Shown: one piece after another, positions 27,956-36,280 of the stretch
Layout of the letters: each line of letters starts with the position of its first letter
Position numbering within the stretch: position 1 is the first letter of the stretch
Assembly (NCBI GenBank): GCA_947492745.1
Contig: CANLOE010000007.1
Span: 51,415 to 115,414, forward strand
Length of the DNA: 64,000 nt
Origin: an uncultured Cyclobacteriaceae bacterium
Lineage (GTDB): Bacteria; Bacteroidota; Bacteroidia; Cytophagales; Cyclobacteriaceae
Direction of reading: 5' to 3'
Made by a program: the position numbers and the translations under genes
The notes under the pieces: model-generated
Databases searched by the model: none
The model's input: the letters and a program-made list of their open reading frames with translations, nothing else
Told to the model about the DNA's origin: nothing

Positions 27956-28666
27956 TCATTTATAAGGACTTTGGGGGCAGGCTATCGTGTAAAAAGAGTA
28001 TGTAAGCGACAATCCAGTGTAATAATACATGTCATTATCGTTTTTGTTCCCTGCCTGAAAATCCCTGACATCAGGGGTGCCTTCGGAGACATTATCGATA
28101 TAATCAAAGAGTGTTTTACGTCCTCCAAACTCGATTCCCACATACCATTTGGGATTCAGGACATATTTAAACCCCATGCCCAAAGGCAATACAGGTTGTA
28201 TATTACTATATTCTGTTGGTTTATCATCGTGACCGGATATCCCAAAAAGCCCAACTCCCGCAAACAGGTAAGGGGTAAACCTCAGTTTGGTCTTTTCATC
28301 GCGCCAGTTGAGAAAGTGATACTCAAAGATACCCGCTGCCTCAAAGATAAAGACATCAAATGAAGCATCTCTTTCTATAGCAAAAGCATCAATAGGCTCT
28401 TCTTTACCCGTCACATTTCCGAATGTTGCCCCTAGCCTTACGCTCAGGGCATTGTTGAAATTATAACGAAAATAGCCATTGGCTGCCAGACCACTGGTGG
28501 AAAAGTCAAGACCTCGAACAACGTCCCCAGTGTAGGACATCACTCCAAGTCCTCCGCCTGCTTCATACCCTGGCTGCTGAGCTTGTACTTTCAAAGATGT
28601 TAAGAGTATCAGCAATAAAAAAGGAAAACCCTTGAGCGATTTTCCTGTATATTTTTTGAAATTCAT
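27956..28666 (-). CDS. DUF6089-type outer-membrane beta-barrel protein, copy 2
   Basis: A 236-residue protein with signal peptide (LLLILLTSLKVQAQ) and a small beta-barrel pattern of alternating residues and GxG turns (EAGGGLGVMSYTGDV, LRFTPYLFAGVGLFGISG, YVGIEFGGRKTLFDYIDNVS). The ending YTIACPQSPYK resembles the YxIPCP tail of DUF6089 proteins, which in Bacteroidota sit beside nadK and uppS/bamA. The function is unknown; location suggests a role in the outer membrane. It follows copy 1 by 13 bp. Confidence 0.8.
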   Translation of the reverse strand: MNFKKYTGKSLKGFPFLLLILLTSLKVQAQQPGYEAGGGLGVMSYTGDVVRGLDFSTSGLAANGYFRYNFNNALSVRLGATFGNVTGKEEPIDAFAIERDASFDVFIFEAAGIFEYHFLNWRDEKTKLRFTPYLFAGVGLFGISGHDDKPTEYSNIQPVLPLGMGFKYVLNPKWYVGIEFGGRKTLFDYIDNVSEGTPDVRDFQAGNKNDNDMYYYTGLSLTYSFYTIACPQSPYK

Positions 28667-28679
28667 AATGATTGATGCT

Positions 28680-29780
28680 TTATCTAAACTTGGCCTTTCG
28701 TATAGAACCTCCCAAAATATAGGAGACCTTTATGGTAGTAACGAGATAAACATCGAAATCTTGCGAGTTACCTCGAATATTATCTAACCCAGTGCTACCA
28801 TAGCCTCTGATTTTTTCCGTGGTCTCCATTGTGAAAGGATTTTCGACCATTTGTCTGCCCGTAAAAGTATCTATTGTTTCAAAATCCCTTTCCGCTCCAT
28901 CAGATGAAACAAGCTCCATAGAGCGATCGGCCAACTCTCTTGCCAAATCGCTGGTCAACACCCAATCATCAACATAGTTACCACTCACATCATCAAGATA
29001 GTCGGTAAAGGTATAACGCATGCCCGTCTCTATGGAAAGGTCCAGAACCTCGTTGAGTCGAAGGCGTGCGCCTATTCCCGGGGTCAATGCCAGTTGAACA
29101 CTCTTGTATTGTTTGCCGAACTGCGTACTTCCCGCTCCGGGTATTTCTGCAAACTGCCCTTCGGTACCCAAGGGCTGTAAATCTACCCACTGGCCTGCTT
29201 CGGGTAAATCAGAGGCTTCGGACACCTTGGCTTGTGGTGTATGGTGAAAAACGGCTATTCCTCCAAAGATGTAGGGAGTCCATCTTACCCTACTGATATA
29301 GGTTCCTTCATTGGCCCATAAATCAAAAATGGCTTTTATGGACCACTCGTGAATCTGATTCCTGAAAGAAAGGTTACGAACATACCTGTACCTGCTCTCT
29401 ATATCATCGGGGGCCGAGGATATGGCATCATCGCCTTCCAAAGTACCATAAGTATAGCCTCCCAGCAAAGTATAGCGGGGACCAAACCGATGACCTACAT
29501 GAAAACCGAAAGCCGGCTTTGTAAAAGAAATATCCGTACTGCCGATAGTAGCCCTTGGTGTTATATCTCCGAAATAGTTGAGCGCATTGATAGAAAACCC
29601 AAAGTAATTATACCTTCTACTTTTATCGAAAAAGTTCTTTCTACCTCTAAAATTCCGAATGTTCTTATTGTTCTTTAGTATTTGTCTTCTGTTGAACTTA
29701 CGTCTTTGTGCATAACCTTGATTCAGGTAGGAAAATGTTAAGACCAAAGGTAAAAAAATGAGCAATAATCTCTTTATCAT
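28680..29780 (-). CDS. DUF6089-type outer-membrane beta-barrel protein, copy 1
   Basis: A 366-residue protein. Signal peptide ends GYAQ. A strongly basic stretch follows (RRKFNRRQILKNNKNIRNFR), then a barrel region: FGFSINALNYFGDITPRA, GFHVGHRFGPRYTLLGGYTYG, WTPYIFGGIAVFHHTP, GARLRLNEVLDLSIETGMRYT and DYLDDVSGNYVD. The last strand ends VTTIKVSYILGGSIRKAKFR. The DYLDDVSGxY block is typical of DUF6089. It is longer than copy 2 because of extended loops. Function unknown. Confidence 0.8.
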   Translation of the reverse strand: MIKRLLLIFLPLVLTFSYLNQGYAQRRKFNRRQILKNNKNIRNFRGRKNFFDKSRRYNYFGFSINALNYFGDITPRATIGSTDISFTKPAFGFHVGHRFGPRYTLLGGYTYGTLEGDDAISSAPDDIESRYRYVRNLSFRNQIHEWSIKAIFDLWANEGTYISRVRWTPYIFGGIAVFHHTPQAKVSEASDLPEAGQWVDLQPLGTEGQFAEIPGAGSTQFGKQYKSVQLALTPGIGARLRLNEVLDLSIETGMRYTFTDYLDDVSGNYVDDWVLTSDLARELADRSMELVSSDGAERDFETIDTFTGRQMVENPFTMETTEKIRGYGSTGLDNIRGNSQDFDVYLVTTIKVSYILGGSIRKAKFR

Positions 29781-29873
29781 AACTTAGTCAAATTTAAAAA
29801 GTATGTATTTTCAAACATTTGGTAAAGCACTAAAAACAAAAATAAGGATATTTTTCATATAACAAAATCGAAC

Positions 29874-30749
29874 CTAATTCCTCACGTCCATCCCCCAATT
29901 CAATTTTTGCTTCATCGTTTCGAATATATTATAATCTTCTAATTTCACCAATTTCACCACGAACTTCTCTTTTTTGATACAAAGTTTCACACTGGCATCT
30001 ACGGTTTCATGTCTGGAATCCAAAGTCACCAGAAAATTTTTGCTCCTATCTTCAATCTGAAATGAAATCTCCATATTATCGGCAATGACCATTGGCCTCA
30101 AGGTCAGACTATGGGGACTGACAGGGGTAATGATGAAATTGTTCGACTGGGGCAGTACCAAGGGGCCTCCACAGCTCAGATTATAGCCTGTAGACCCTGT
30201 CGGAGTGGATATGATGATGCCATCGGACCAGTAGGAGTTTAAAAACACTCCATCCAAGAAGGTATGTACCACAATCATAGATGAAGAATCTTTTTTCAAG
30301 ATGGTAAAATCGTTCAGGGCAAAGTTAGCCTCTCCGAACAGATGCCGGTCAGAGTCCAAATGGAGTACCGTCCTCTCATCGTAGGTATAGGCTCTTTCGA
30401 ATATCGCTCCGATGGACTTTTCAATATCTGTTTTGGCGATGGTAGCCAAGAAGCCCAATCTGCCCGTATTGATACCCAAAATAGGAATTTCGCTGGCTCC
30501 GATATGTGTCACTGCCTCTAATAAAGTTCCATCACCTCCTAAAGTAAGCATAACATCAATGGCCTCGGGAGCTAGGTGATCTTCATATACTTTGTATTCT
30601 CCAAAAACGGCACCATGGCCTTTCAGGATGTTATCGAATACCTTAGAAACGAATAGTCGAGCGTTCTGTTCTTTCAATACCGAAAATACCAGTTGTATGA
30701 TCGGCCTTAATTCTTCGGAAAAGACTTTACCGTGGATTCCTATGTTCAT
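29874..30749 (-). CDS. nadK: NAD kinase
   Basis: A 291-residue cytosolic kinase that makes NADP from NAD with ATP or polyphosphate. The GGDGTLLEAVTHIG motif lies near residues 75-88 and contains the catalytic Asp. The NAD-binding TPTGSTGYNLSCGGPL lies near 181-196, and NTGRLGFLA near 95-103. There is no signal peptide. It lies 46 bp downstream of the CBS gene on the same strand and 93 bp upstream of the DUF6089 pair. Confidence 0.96.
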   Translation of the reverse strand: MNIGIHGKVFSEELRPIIQLVFSVLKEQNARLFVSKVFDNILKGHGAVFGEYKVYEDHLAPEAIDVMLTLGGDGTLLEAVTHIGASEIPILGINTGRLGFLATIAKTDIEKSIGAIFERAYTYDERTVLHLDSDRHLFGEANFALNDFTILKKDSSSMIVVHTFLDGVFLNSYWSDGIIISTPTGSTGYNLSCGGPLVLPQSNNFIITPVSPHSLTLRPMVIADNMEISFQIEDRSKNFLVTLDSRHETVDASVKLCIKKEKFVVKLVKLEDYNIFETMKQKLNWGMDVRN

Positions 30750-30795
30750 AAGCTTGGGGACGAAATTTTAATGAACTTCATCAAGGTCATGGTTA

Positions 30796-31461
30796 TCAGA
30801 TGTTCAGGTACTTGAAGAGCATGTCTATCTTTTCTTTGTCGCTCTCTTGGATGATGGTCTCCTGAAAACGGGAAATTATTTTATAGCCAAACCGCTCTAG
30901 GGTCGCCGCTATATGGGTCAGGTCCTGTTTATTGATTTTCAAGGTGAGTTTGAGCCGACTATGATCTAAAGAGTCACTTTTGACAGAACTGCTCAAGATT
31001 TTGGCTTCGTTTTCTTCTACCAGACGGCTTATCTCGGATAGGGAGTAGTCCACCTGGTCTATGGATAGGATGATGATCCCTCCAGGGACCTGTACCGCGG
31101 CCGTCTGCGCAAAGGAGGTCATAATGTCCTGTACGGTAATGATACCTGCGTACTCATTTTTATCATCGATGACCCCTACTAGGTCCACTTCATTATCGGA
31201 GGCCATTTTGAGAATATTGTAAAAGTGGGCATTCTGACCAACGACACAGTCTTTACCGATCAACTCGAACCCGGAAACAAGCTTATCGATATCATTGTCT
31301 TCCAGTATGATATCCTCCGAAATCAGCCCTTGAAACGCCCCATCTTCCACAACGGGAAGCTGGTTCAGACGCAGTTCCTCCATCCACAACACCGCTTTTT
31401 TTGCAGCATCGCTGGGTTTTAATGGTGGAATCATGTGATTGATCATTTCATTGGCTATCAT
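30796..31461 (-). CDS. CBS-domain protein with C-terminal ACT-like region
   Basis: A 221-residue cytosolic protein. Two CBS motifs cover about residues 1-125 (MINHMIPPLKPSDAAKKAVLWMEELRLNQLPVV; YAGIITVQDIMTSF). From about residue 135, GIIILSIDQVDYSLSEISRLVEENEAKIL and LKLTLKINKQDLTHIAATLERFGYKI form a beta-alpha-beta pattern like ACT domains. CBS pairs bind adenosyl nucleotides, so a sensing role is plausible. Its place next to nadK is conserved in the phylum as far as I recall; the target is unknown. Confidence 0.8.
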   Translation of the reverse strand: MIANEMINHMIPPLKPSDAAKKAVLWMEELRLNQLPVVEDGAFQGLISEDIILEDNDIDKLVSGFELIGKDCVVGQNAHFYNILKMASDNEVDLVGVIDDKNEYAGIITVQDIMTSFAQTAAVQVPGGIIILSIDQVDYSLSEISRLVEENEAKILSSSVKSDSLDHSRLKLTLKINKQDLTHIAATLERFGYKIISRFQETIIQESDKEKIDMLFKYLNI

Positions 31462-31470
31462 AACATATCA

Positions 31471-32226
31471 TTATTTATCAAGTAGAAAATCCTCGACCAT
31501 ATCATTGAATTTCTCCGGTCGCTCCATCATAGGCGCATGACAGCACTTATCGATGAACCTCAGTATGGAATTGGGCATCAATTTATTGAACTCATGAGCC
31601 ACCAGTGGTGGGGTAATGGTATCATTAAGCCCCCATACGAGTAAGGTCGGGGCTGTGATTTTAGTGATTTCTTTAGCCATATTATGCCTTTGGGCCGACT
31701 TGGCAATAGCTACTATACGTAAGCACTTAGGGATATTATTGGTAGTCTCGAATACTTCGTCCACCAATTCTTTCGTCGCAGTTCCCGGGTCATAAAAGGT
31801 ATATTTGACCTTTTCCCTGACATACTCGTAATTCCCCCTTTTGGGAAACGAGCCTCCCATAGAGTTTTCGAACAGGCCGGAACTTCCTGTCAGGATCAGT
31901 TTTTTCACCCTACCTTCATTGGCCAGTGTATAGATCAGACCTACATGACCTCCCAGGGAATTGCCCATAAGAATCATATTGTCCAAATTGGCAAAAGCGA
32001 TAAAGCCTTCCAGAAACTTAGTGAGTCCGCCCAACCCGGCCTGCCTCAGCGGCATCGTATAGATAGGAAGCATGGGAATCAGTACCCTGAAATTCTTTGA
32101 AAACCGCTCCACGACGCTTTCCCAATTGCTCAAGGCCCCAAACAGCCCATGTAGTAATATCAACGGTTGCCCCTCACCCTCATCTACATACTGATATCCT
32201 TGTTCTTCTTTGACTGTCAGCGACAT
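31471..32226 (-). CDS. Alpha/beta hydrolase
   Basis: A 251-residue cytosolic hydrolase of the alpha/beta fold. Oxyanion-loop motif LILLHGLFGALSNWE near residues 22-36, nucleophile elbow MGNSLGGHVGL with Ser near residue 93, acid Asp in WGLNDTITPP near 199, and His in KCCHAPMMERPEKF near 228. The substrate is not evident. It ends 9 bp before the CBS gene, so the two are probably in one transcript. Confidence 0.85.
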   Translation of the reverse strand: MSLTVKEEQGYQYVDEGEGQPLILLHGLFGALSNWESVVERFSKNFRVLIPMLPIYTMPLRQAGLGGLTKFLEGFIAFANLDNMILMGNSLGGHVGLIYTLANEGRVKKLILTGSSGLFENSMGGSFPKRGNYEYVREKVKYTFYDPGTATKELVDEVFETTNNIPKCLRIVAIAKSAQRHNMAKEITKITAPTLLVWGLNDTITPPLVAHEFNKLMPNSILRFIDKCCHAPMMERPEKFNDMVEDFLLDK

Positions 32227-32278
32227 AATCCGTTTTTAATTGTTTTTAAATGACTACAAAAGAATAAATTTAATAAAA

Positions 32279-32851
32279 TCAATCCACTAACATATAATAA
32301 GCTACCCAGTTTTCCAGCATTTGCAGTCCATTTTCTGTAAGTACGGCTTCGGGGTGAAACTGCAGCCCACTAATAGGCTGCGTCTTATGCTGTAGCGCCA
32401 TGATTTCTCCATTGGGTGCTATCGCCGTGACATCGAGGGTGTCAGGGACTTGGTCCAGAACAAGCGAGTGATATCGGACCACTGATAGTTCAGTAGGTAG
32501 CCCTGTGAAAAGTACTGCATTCTTTCGGCATTCTATCTTGGAGACCTTACCGTGCATGGGACGCTGTGCTTTCACTACCTTTGCTCCAAAGTGCTGGCCT
32601 ATGGCCTGACATCCCAGACAAACCCCCAGTATGGGCAGTTTGTCCAAGTACCATTGTATGACTTCCAACATAACACCTGCATGCTCGGGCTTACCGGGAC
32701 CCGGTGAGAGTACCACAGCTTTGTAATCTTTTTTCACGAGTCGCTCTAGCGGACAGGTATTACGGGCCACTTCACAAGTAACCCCCAGTTGTTCGAAATA
32801 GTCTACCAAGTTATAGGTAAAGGAATCAAAATTATCAATAAGTAGTATCAA
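32279..32851 (-). CDS. Glutamine amidotransferase subunit, TrpG/PabA type
   Basis: A 190-residue class I glutamine amidotransferase that supplies ammonia to an anthranilate or aminodeoxychorismate synthase partner. Catalytic Cys in LGVCLGCQAIGQHFG near residue 78 and His-Glu in QFHPEAVLTENG near 167-169, with LSPGPGKPEHAG at 49-60. No trpE, pabB or other tryptophan gene is nearby, so the pathway is undecided; a stand-alone copy in this position may act as PabA in folate synthesis or serve both. The start codon overlaps the end of cvpA by 4 bp. Confidence 0.88.
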   Translation of the reverse strand: MILLIDNFDSFTYNLVDYFEQLGVTCEVARNTCPLERLVKKDYKAVVLSPGPGKPEHAGVMLEVIQWYLDKLPILGVCLGCQAIGQHFGAKVVKAQRPMHGKVSKIECRKNAVLFTGLPTELSVVRYHSLVLDQVPDTLDVTAIAPNGEIMALQHKTQPISGLQFHPEAVLTENGLQMLENWVAYYMLVD

Positions 32852-33384
32852 ATTGCCTCAGAGGAAGATAACAGTTCTTTGATAGCATTGAAAAGGTCTT
32901 GCAGGAAAGGTAGCACTACGGCGGCGTATTTGGCCACCGTATCTGCAAAGTATAATATAAAAGGATACAGGTATGATCCTTGGGTCCAGGCTTCAGGAAA
33001 AGTCATACCAAAAGCATTGGTAACCCATAGTATGGCACTGAAGCCGAAGGCCCATTTGAGCATTCCCAAAAATGCACCTATAATATTATCCACACTACCC
33101 AATAGGGTCAGGTCGAGTATTTTTTTCAATACCTTACCCAACATATGGATGAGCAATACTATACCGATAAAAATAATGACAAACGCGATATAGGGTAGCA
33201 TTGGTCCCTGGATGTTAAACTCGTTGGACAGCAGGTCCATTCCCAGGTATAACAACTTGAACCCACCCAATAGCGCTACTACAAAAGCCAGAATGGTAAC
33301 AACTTCCAATAAAAAGCCTTTTTCATAGCCTTTGTAGGCCCCCCATAACAAGGGAATCAGCAATATGAAATCCAGTGCTACCAA
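32848..33384 (-). CDS. CvpA-family membrane protein
   Basis: A four-helix inner-membrane protein of the CvpA family (linked in enterobacteria to colicin V production and envelope stress). The start is set at TTG 33384 (MVALDFILLIPLLWGAYKG, 178 residues), which matches the usual CvpA N-terminus and lies 1 bp after the yqeY stop; the longer frame from 33447 would put a polar extension inside yqeY. Core motif YKGYEKGFLLEVVTILAFV and later DNIIGAFLGMLKWAF. Its last 4 bp overlap trpG/pabA. Confidence 0.82.
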   Translation of the reverse strand: MVALDFILLIPLLWGAYKGYEKGFLLEVVTILAFVVALLGGFKLLYLGMDLLSNEFNIQGPMLPYIAFVIIFIGIVLLIHMLGKVLKKILDLTLLGSVDNIIGAFLGMLKWAFGFSAILWVTNAFGMTFPEAWTQGSYLYPFILYFADTVAKYAAVVLPFLQDLFNAIKELLSSSEAI

Positions 33385-33385
33385 A

Positions 33386-33847
33386 TCAAGAAGCCAAAAG
33401 AGTTTTGACCATTGCGGATATTGCTTTGCCTTCTGCTTTGCCGGCAAGCGCTTTTGTGGCCGCGCCCATGACCTTACCCATATCCTGCGGACCTTTCGCC
33501 CCTGTGCTCTCTATGATCTGCTCTAAAGAGGCCTTGAGCTCCTCTTCTGTCAGTGGCTTGGGCAAGTACTTATTGATTACCTCAAGCTCCAACAATTCCT
33601 TATCGGCGAGGTCGGCACGTCCCTCTTTTTGGTACAGTTCGGCAGCGTCCTTTCTTTGCTTGGCAGCCTTTGTCAGCACCTTCATCTCCGTATCCTCGGT
33701 CAAGGCCTCAGAAGCGCCTTTTTCGGTTTCGGCAAGTAGGATTGCTGATTTGATGGAGCGCAGGGCAATCAGCTCCTCCTTCTTTTTTTGTAGCATTGCC
33801 TGCTTTATCGCTGCGTTTATTTCTTCTTTCAAAGCCATAGTTATCAA
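33386..33847 (-). CDS. yqeY: GatB/YqeY-domain protein
   Basis: A 153-residue helical cytosolic protein of the YqeY family, which is related to the C-terminal domain of GatB. Family features: IKQAMLQKKKEELIALRSIKSA near residues 14-35, YLPKPLTEEELKASLEQII, and GPQDMGKVMGAATKAL. Proposed link to tRNA amidation; proven role lacking. It appears to be the first gene of a long minus-strand operon reaching at least nadK. Confidence 0.88.
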   Translation of the reverse strand: MITMALKEEINAAIKQAMLQKKKEELIALRSIKSAILLAETEKGASEALTEDTEMKVLTKAAKQRKDAAELYQKEGRADLADKELLELEVINKYLPKPLTEEELKASLEQIIESTGAKGPQDMGKVMGAATKALAGKAEGKAISAMVKTLLAS

Positions 33848-33965
33848 TTTGTTAATGGAGTGCTTACTTAATTTACGAGTTGTTTTTTTCCATCGCTTTC
33901 GAATGCCCTATTTACATATTTTGCAAATCAAGTCACTGAAAATCCCTTCTGTTTCTTAACTTGCG

Positions 33966-33999
33966 CAAAGTTATAAATATATCATAAACGAATGACAAA
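33966..33999 (-). promoter_or_regulatory. Candidate promoter of the yqeY operon, overlapping pdxJ start
   Basis: On the minus strand TTTG (33999-33996), a 22-bp spacer and TAACTTTG (33973-33966) fit the Bacteroidota pattern. It overlaps the first codons of the divergent pdxJ gene and gives a leader of about 110 nt. The near-palindrome AACTTGCGCAAAGTT (33959-33973) overlaps the -7 box and might be an operator for both directions. Confidence 0.45.
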
Positions 34000-34705
34000 G
34001 CTGAGCGTAAATATCAACAAGTTCGCAACACTGAGGAATGCACGTGGTGGAAACAATCCCGATGTACTGAAAGCCGCCTTGGATTGCGAACGCTTCGGAG
34101 CTGAGGGCATCACCGTACATCCAAGGCCCGACCAGAGGCACATTCGTTTCGATGATGTACTCCTTCTATCCCAAAATGTGAGCACCGAATTCAATATCGA
34201 AGGTTATCCGGACGGTCGGTTTTTGGAAATCATCGAAAAGGCAAAACCCGCTCAAGCTACCTTAGTACCCGATAGGCCCGATGCCATTACCTCAAGCGAG
34301 GGATGGGACACTTTTCGGCATGAGGAACTACTGAGCGAAACCATCGCTTCCCTGAAAAATATGGGAGTACGTACTTCCATATTCATCGCCCCGGACAAAG
34401 AGATGATAAAAGGCGCTGCCCAAGTAGGTACCGATAGAATAGAACTCTATACCGAAGCCTATGCTTCCGGCTTCGCCAAGGATAAAGAAGCATCGGTATT
34501 GCCCTATGTGGAAAGTGCCCTATTTGCTGAAGAGCTGGGACTGGAAGTCAATGCCGGGCATGACCTGGACCTACATAACCTGAGCTACTTTTATGAAAAA
34601 ATCCCCAACCTCAAGGAAGTCTCCATAGGTCATGCACTGGTTTGCGATGCACTGTATCATGGACTCGAAAACACCATACAGCTCTACTTGCGACAGCTTT
34701 CATAG
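33992..34705 (+). CDS. pdxJ: Pyridoxine 5-phosphate synthase
   Basis: A 237-residue TIM-barrel enzyme that joins deoxyxylulose 5-phosphate and 1-amino-acetone 3-phosphate to give pyridoxine 5-phosphate. The N-terminus [21 protein letters not shown] holds the substrate Asn and Arg; the catalytic Glu and His lie in [14 protein letters not shown] and [10 protein letters not shown], and C-terminal residues in [12 protein letters not shown] and VSIGHALV. Length is normal. It is divergent from yqeY. A family C repeat follows 18 bp after the stop. Confidence 0.95.
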   Translation: MTKLSVNINKFATLRNARGGNNPDVLKAALDCERFGAEGITVHPRPDQRHIRFDDVLLLSQNVSTEFNIEGYPDGRFLEIIEKAKPAQATLVPDRPDAITSSEGWDTFRHEELLSETIASLKNMGVRTSIFIAPDKEMIKGAAQVGTDRIELYTEAYASGFAKDKEASVLPYVESALFAEELGLEVNAGHDLDLHNLSYFYEKIPNLKEVSIGHALVCDALYHGLENTIQLYLRQLS

Positions 34706-34723
34706 GCCTCTATATTTGCTTTG

Positions 34724-34894
34724 AACCCAAAATAGTCAATAGGATTTCGTTATGAGAGCATAAAGGGCAATAAGATCAGCGGTTTAGGTGAGGAGGATTT
34801 TGTATCACTAAGGTGACGAGCCTGCGCAGCGTAAAACCGCTGATTTTGAAGTGATTTATGCTCGCAATAGGAAGGCTATCGATCATTTTGGGAT
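34724..34894 (+). repeat. Family C palindromic repeat, copy C-4 (empty reference site)
   Basis: A 171-bp copy without insertions. The left arm starts AACCCAAAATAGTCAATAGG and includes GAGAGCATAAAG and ATCAGCGGTTT; the right arm, on the opposite strand, starts ATCCCAAAATGATCGATAGC and includes GCGAGCATAAATCACTTC and ATCAGCGGTTTTACGCTG. The arms pair imperfectly over about 60 bp. It is the uninterrupted counterpart of the interrupted copy at 43492-43873. Confidence 0.75.
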
Positions 34895-35293
34895 AAAGGT
34901 CATATTGGAGCCTTTTTATGATATAGTCAGTACAGAATCGGCCGCTATGGGATTCAGGATGAAACAGGGTTTTCCCTCAGCGACTGTTTGGGCATTACTA
35001 TTGCCCCCTTGCCCTCACTTATTCTGGGTATGGCATACAGCAGGGCCAAACGTCAGTGAAATATCCTGTGGACATGGATAGCGAAGGTATCCGTCAGTGT
35101 CCTGAACAAAGGTAACAGTGCTATCCCAGGATATTTCCAAGGCAGTGAGTCTCGAATCAGTCCTCTTGTATCAAAAACGAACAATCTTGCCGTGAACCCC
35201 ATATGGCCTATAAAAAATCGAATTCCATACCTACAGAAGTGTCAAGAGAAGTCCGTAGAAAACAAACGGGACACCATTCAAAACAGTCATTTA

Positions 35294-35455
35294 TACTCAA
35301 CAGAAAATAAAATGGAAAACCTTATCGGCAATGGCCAATAAGAAAAATTCATATAATCTTGAACCGTTACGGGTAGACTTGTCATTAGATTCTTTAGAAA
35401 ATAGCGGTACCTAAGTCAACGAATCATCTTGTCCCAAATCGATTACGATTAGGGA
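35294..35455 (+). mobile_element. Family B MITE-like element, copy B-2
   Basis: A 162-bp element starting TACTCAACAGAAAAT and ending ACGATTAGGGA, with TA on both flanks (35292-35293 and 35456-35457). Interior segments CTTATCGGCAATGGCC and GGGTAGACTTGTCATTAG are shared with the other copies. No open frame. Confidence 0.75.
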
Positions 35456-35509
35456 TAAAATGATTTTGAAGGATAATTTTAAAACTGTTTTTTTATAAAG
35501 AATAACTTT

Positions 35510-35527
35510 TGCATACTATAGTATGCA
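35510..35527. repeat. Perfect 18-bp palindrome beside the IS3 remnant
   Basis: TGCATACTATAGTATGCA is exactly self-complementary. It lies about 40 bp beyond the stop codon of the IS3 transposase remnant and may be an insertion target or a regulatory site; nothing in the sequence decides this. Confidence 0.55.
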
Positions 35528-35567
35528 TGGTCGGCAATGGAATAGCAACAAAAATTGGTACAGTTTT

Positions 35568-35837
35568 TTAAGCGGCCCTTTTAGGTTTATTTTTAATGAT
35601 TACTTCCCTTTCCAAAGGTGTCATATAGTCAAGTGCTGAATGGAATCTTTTTGTATTGTACCAATCTATATACTCTTTGACAGATAGCTGTACCTGCTCA
35701 AATGATTCGAAACTTTGATGGTTCAGTTCTTCATACTTGATGGTCTTGAAAAATGATTCGGCTACCGCATTGTCCCAACAGTTTCCCTTTCGGCTCATTG
35801 ACTGCTCGGTCTTCCTGTTGAAAGAAAGGTGGACCAA
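35568..35837 (-). pseudogene. IS3-family transposase OrfB, C-terminal remnant
   Basis: 89 residues are left of a DDE integrase of about 280. The surviving part starts cleanly at EQSMSRKGNCWDNAVAESFF and includes the last catalytic Glu (AESFFKTIK), the helix YIDWYNTKRFHSALDYMTP and a basic tail. Upstream residues MVHLSFNRKT do not match the family, so the break is at about 35802. The first two catalytic Asp residues and OrfA are absent, so it cannot transpose. A possible element end (TGGAATAGCAACAAAA) lies near 35538. Confidence 0.85.
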
Positions 35838-36280
35838 TCACATTTTTGTGGTTCTTTCCATGGCTTTCATTTGGTTCAATAGCGACAGGGAAATGTATCT
35901 TTGACTTATATTATTCCATGCGGGGTACCTGTAGATGAAAGGGCCACCAATAAACACTTTAAAGGCCCCGCCGGTGCGGGGCTTTTACATTTCTGCCAGG
36001 ATCCGGGTGGGGATGAGATCACCATTAAATGCATAGGCTTGACTGTCGCTGATTAAAATTAGCTCTTCAACACTACTTTTCACAATGTCTTCGAATCCGG
36101 GTTAAAATGAACTACTGAAATTCGGATTCCGTTCATACGATATACCGGATTCAATGAGATGAATGAAATACAGTCAACATAACTAAGTATATAAGTCTAC
36201 AAATTTAAATGACCATTTAGTACTAAAAGGATTGATTTTTATGCTATTTTTCGCCTGATTTTTCACAAACACTGGTATCG
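35838..36280. other. Gene-free stretch between IS3 remnant and antiporter
   Basis: Apart from the hairpin at 35964-35985, I see no gene. The tail (about 36170-36205, GTCAACATAACTAAGTATATAAG trimmed to AACTAAGTATATAAGTCT) resembles bases near 44160-44200, AGCTAAGCATATAAGTCC, which hints at another weak dispersed repeat. Confidence 0.4.
35964..35985 (+). terminator. Intrinsic terminator-like hairpin
   Basis: GCCCCGC (35965-35971) pairs with GCGGGGC (35976-35982), followed by TTTT. No plus-strand gene ends just upstream, so it may be left from a lost gene or the deleted part of the IS. Confidence 0.55.

Larger units (their letters stand above)
34706..35567. other. Gene-free stretch with repeats and possible decayed sequence
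   Basis: Holds a family C copy (34724-34894), a family B copy (35294-35455) and a perfect palindrome (35510-35527). Positions 34895-35293 contain no intact frame; the three frames give broken stretches without a recognisable motif, which may be a worn-out gene. Confidence 0.5.

Noticed and set aside
34851..35081. 76-residue frame after pdxJ
   Set aside because: It begins inside a family C repeat and has no recognisable motif; treated as decayed DNA.
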